Assembly: GCA_030610225.1 (NCBI GenBank)
Contig: JAUWSD010000003.1
Coordinates: forward strand, 1-17,974
Reading direction: 5' to 3'
From: Chloroflexota bacterium
GTDB taxonomy: Bacteria; Chloroflexota; Anaerolineae; Anaerolineales; UBA11579
DNA length: 17,974 nt
Made by a program: the position numbers and the translations under genes. The notes under the pieces were generated by a model. The model worked only from the letters and a program-made list of their open reading frames with translations. It searched no databases and was not told the origin of the DNA. Below are positions 16,122 to 17,974 of the stretch, in pieces; positions within the stretch are counted from its first letter, which is position 1; each line of letters starts with the position of its first letter.

Positions 16122-17450
16122 ATGTCAGGTAATTTTTCACCCATGCAGAGAATAAAAACATTCTTAAAATCAATAACCAGATGGCTGATCCCCGGATTGG
16201 GAGTAAAGCGCTGGTTCGCACTGGTTCTGTTCGGTACAACAGTGATCAGTTTAGGCGTTGCGGATATTTTGTTGGACTTCTACCGAGAATCAACCTCCAC
16301 ATTCTGGACGGATTTTGTTTACTACGCATCGCTGCTTTTCCTGCCTCCGTTCGTCAGGGCAATCGTTTTTGGCGGGATCGGTTTTGGCTCGATCATGTAT
16401 GGTGTATTGAAGCTCAATCAGGCAATCTTGAGACCTTTTGTAAGGCCGGGAAAACCTGTGATCGATATGGTTGAGAATTTCAGGAAGAAGAGCAGGGGAC
16501 CGCGTGTGGTTGTGATCGGCGGAGGACAGGGATTGTCTACCATGCTGCGTGGGATGAAGAATTTTACGCGAAATCTTACCGCGATCGTGACTGTCGCAGA
16601 TGACGGCGGATCTTCCGGCAGATTGAGAGACACGATGGGGATTCTCCCGCCCGGTGATATCCGGAACTGTCTGGCAGCGCTCTCCAACGACGAGGACCTG
16701 ATCGCACAACTCTTCCAGTATCGTTTTGTAAATGGCGGCAGCGACCTGGAAGGCCACAGCTTCGGGAACCTGTTTATCTCTGCCCTCACGGATCTGACAG
16801 GTAGTTTTGAAAAAGCAGTAGCTGAATCTGGCAAGGTGCTTTCAGTGCACGGCAAAGTTCTCCCGGCAACGCTTCATGATGTCCGGCTGTTGGCAGGCAA
16901 AAGGCTTCCCTATGTAGATGGCGAAGTGACGATCAACGGCGAGAGCAGGATCCCACAGATCGAAGGACAGGTGCAAAGAGTTTGGCTGGAACCTGATAAC
17001 CCGCCTGCATACCCTGATGCTATCCAAAAAATATTAAATGCAGATTTGATCGCAATTGGCCCGGGAAGTTTATACACCAGCATCATCCCCAATCTTCTGG
17101 TTCCAGATATTGCAAAAGCAATTCAGAGCAGTAAAGCTTTGAAGGTCTTTATTTGCAATCTCATCACCCAGCCGGGTGAGACTGAAGGATACAGTTGCAA
17201 AGACCATGTGAATGCTCTCGAAGAGCATACTGCCACAAGATTATTTGACCTGGTGATAGTGAATGATAGCGAGGAGATCAATGTCAAGGGTATGGAATGG
17301 GTCAAAGCAGATCCGGACCTTGAAAAATTCTACCCGGTTTATCGTTGTGATGTGGCAGACCCGGAAAAACCAGGATATCATCATGCGGGGAAAATGTCTA
17401 AAATTATGATCGACCTATTGATGGAACGTACAGGCCCCCTCGTTTTCTAA
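16122..17450 (+). CDS. yvcK: YvcK/CofD-family protein with N-terminal membrane segments
   Basis: This 442-residue member of the YvcK (gluconeogenesis factor) family is related in fold to the CofD transferase. B. subtilis YvcK binds UDP-sugars and is needed for normal cell shape and growth on gluconeogenic carbon sources. The nucleotide-binding region is clear: VVVIGGGQGLSTMLRG (129-144), VTVADDGGSSGRLRD (156-170), ILPPGDIRNCLAAL (174-187) and EGHSFGNLFI (210-219). IAIGPGSLYTSI follows in the C-terminal half. Bacillus YvcK is about 315 residues and cytosolic; here about 120 extra N-terminal residues contain two hydrophobic segments (about 31-50 and 66-97, the second possibly two helices). This would anchor it to the membrane. 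It lies just upstream of a GAPDH gene, which fits a link to central carbon flux. The ATG at 16122 follows the promoter by 9 bases. Confidence 0.92.
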   Translation: MSGNFSPMQRIKTFLKSITRWLIPGLGVKRWFALVLFGTTVISLGVADILLDFYRESTSTFWTDFVYYASLLFLPPFVRAIVFGGIGFGSIMYGVLKLNQAILRPFVRPGKPVIDMVENFRKKSRGPRVVVIGGGQGLSTMLRGMKNFTRNLTAIVTVADDGGSSGRLRDTMGILPPGDIRNCLAALSNDEDLIAQLFQYRFVNGGSDLEGHSFGNLFISALTDLTGSFEKAVAESGKVLSVHGKVLPATLHDVRLLAGKRLPYVDGEVTINGESRIPQIEGQVQRVWLEPDNPPAYPDAIQKILNADLIAIGPGSLYTSIIPNLLVPDIAKAIQSSKALKVFICNLITQPGETEGYSCKDHVNALEEHTATRLFDLVIVNDSEEINVKGMEWVKADPDLEKFYPVYRCDVADPEKPGYHHAGKMSKIMIDLLMERTGPLVF

Positions 17451-17478
17451 AAATTTTGGTGTAATTAATTCAATTTAT

Positions 17479-17530
17479 ATCAATTCAAAGCATTGATTGG
17501 TTATTTCTTTTATCAATTGATATAATTGAT
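17479..17530. repeat. Cluster of ATCAATT/AATTGAT half-sites upstream of gap
   Basis: The motif occurs as ATCAATT (17479-17485), ATTGATT (17492-17498), the 10-base palindrome ATCAATTGAT (17512-17521, part of the 12-base palindrome TATCAATTGATA) and AATTGAT (17524-17530). The cluster spans the predicted -35/-10 region, as operators do. AT-richness makes chance matches more likely. Confidence 0.45.
17497..17526 (+). promoter_or_regulatory. Extended -10 promoter of gap
   Basis: TTGGTT (17497-17502) and TATAAT (17521-17526) are 18 bases apart. TGA precedes the -10, giving the same TGATATAAT element as at the mrfB-like gene. The predicted start near 17533 gives a leader of about 70 bases. No GC-rich terminator for yvcK is visible in the 151-base gap. 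Confidence 0.6.
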
Positions 17531-17556
17531 TAGTTTCTTTAAAAAGAACAAATTAA

Positions 17557-17580
17557 ATAATGAATTCAAAAATTCATTAT
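17557..17580 (+). promoter_or_regulatory. Inverted repeat in the gap leader
   Basis: ATAATGAATT (17557-17566) and AATTCATTAT (17571-17580) form a perfect 10-bp stem with a 4-base CAAA loop, 11 bases upstream of the gap GGAGG. It may be an operator or an mRNA 5' stem-loop. It lacks the GC content and T-run of a terminator. Confidence 0.5.
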
Positions 17581-17601
17581 ATCTACTCATTGGAGGTCAA
17601 T

Positions 17602-17974
17602 ATGACAATTAAAGTAGGAATTAACGGGTTTGGACGAATCGGACGCCAGGTTTTGAAGGCGATCAATGAACGTCAAAGTGACATAGTTGAAGTTGTGGCA
17701 GTTAATGATCTTTGGGATACCAAGACAAACGCCCATCTCTTCAAATACGATTCAACCTATGGCATTTATCCCGGAACAGTAGAAGTTGATGGTGATGATC
17801 TTGTCGTAGATGGTAAGAAGATCAAGGTTTTTGCTGAGCGCGACCCCGGAAACCTGCCCTGGGCAGATCTGGGTGTAGAGGTAGTGGTTGAAGCCACCGG
17901 ATTCTTCCGCGACACATCCAAAGACCCCGGTCCTCAGAGCCATATAGAGAAGGGCGGCGCTAAGAAAGTTATCA
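17602..17974 (+). CDS. gap: Glyceraldehyde-3-phosphate dehydrogenase, 5' part
   Basis: This is the first 124 codons of type I GAPDH, which converts glyceraldehyde 3-phosphate, phosphate and NAD+ to 1,3-bisphosphoglycerate in glycolysis, and the reverse in gluconeogenesis. The N-terminus has the Rossmann signature VGINGFGRIGRQ (residues 5-16), then VNDLWDTKTNAHLFKYDSTYG, with Asp after Asn as in NAD-preferring enzymes. VVVEATGFF comes later. The catalytic Cys motif (around residue 150) lies beyond the window end, so the gene is cut by the window, not broken. GGAGG (17592-17596) lies 5 bases before the ATG. The gap between yvcK and this gene contains a promoter, a set of palindromes and a leader stem-loop, so expression is probably regulated separately from yvcK. 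Confidence 0.96.
   Translation, partial: MTIKVGINGFGRIGRQVLKAINERQSDIVEVVAVNDLWDTKTNAHLFKYDSTYGIYPGTVEVDGDDLVVDGKKIKVFAERDPGNLPWADLGVEVVVEATGFFRDTSKDPGPQSHIEKGGAKKVI

Noticed and set aside
1..17974. CRISPR arrays, tRNA or rRNA genes, insertion sequences, attachment sites
   Set aside because: No regularly spaced repeats, no cloverleaf-like segments, no transposase motifs and no flanking inverted or direct repeats were seen on reading both strands.

Overview
The window reads as chromosomal DNA from a bacterium of the Chloroflexota, most likely class Anaerolineae. This is inferred from the gene repertoire: a CpXC-domain protein, a membrane-extended YvcK, an FHA/winged-helix regulator beside a Ser/Thr kinase, and a wHTH-like/AAA+ ATPase. 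It was not tested by any search. Base composition looks moderate. Genes are densely packed on both strands. I see no tRNA, rRNA, IS element, CRISPR array or prophage, and no gene-free stretch longer than about 150 bases.

Layout, left to right. (1) Positions 2-877 are the 3' part of a PAS-containing sensor histidine kinase, followed by a CpXC zinc-ribbon/helical protein (987-2351) closed by a strong terminator. (2) A DNA-repair block follows: an MrfB (YprB)-like DEDD exonuclease with C-terminal TPR-like helices (2445-3662), an unknown 187-residue protein on the opposite strand (3703-4266), and an MrfA (YprA)-like DEAD/DEAH helicase (4363-6885). The helicase carries an HNH nuclease-like domain inserted just before its zinc-binding C-terminal domain. 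(3) A phospho-signalling pair follows: an FHA + OmpR-type winged-helix regulator (6876-7550, minus) divergent from a Ser/Thr protein kinase gene (7702-8682). The kinase gene is interrupted by an in-frame TAG one codon before the catalytic HRD motif. (4) A minus-strand operon, 13519 down to 8679, encodes an AAA+ ATPase, a glycerophosphodiester phosphodiesterase and a secreted, membrane-anchored GH3-like protein with most catalytic motifs eroded. (5) A DPM-like family 2 glycosyltransferase (13627-14310) is convergent with recJ (14307-15995, minus). (6) yvcK (16122-17450) precedes the 5' part of a glyceraldehyde-3-phosphate dehydrogenase gene (17602 to the window end), separated by an AT-rich, palindrome-rich control region.

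Two initiation styles stand out. Most minus-strand genes and gap have clear Shine-Dalgarno sequences. Several plus-strand genes (mrfB-like, mrfA-like, the glycosyltransferase, yvcK) instead have a -10 hexamer only 6-9 bases before the ATG and no Shine-Dalgarno, which predicts leaderless or nearly leaderless transcripts. The most novel items are the HNH insertion in the MrfA-like helicase, the amber codon in the kinase, and the degenerate GH3-like surface protein.
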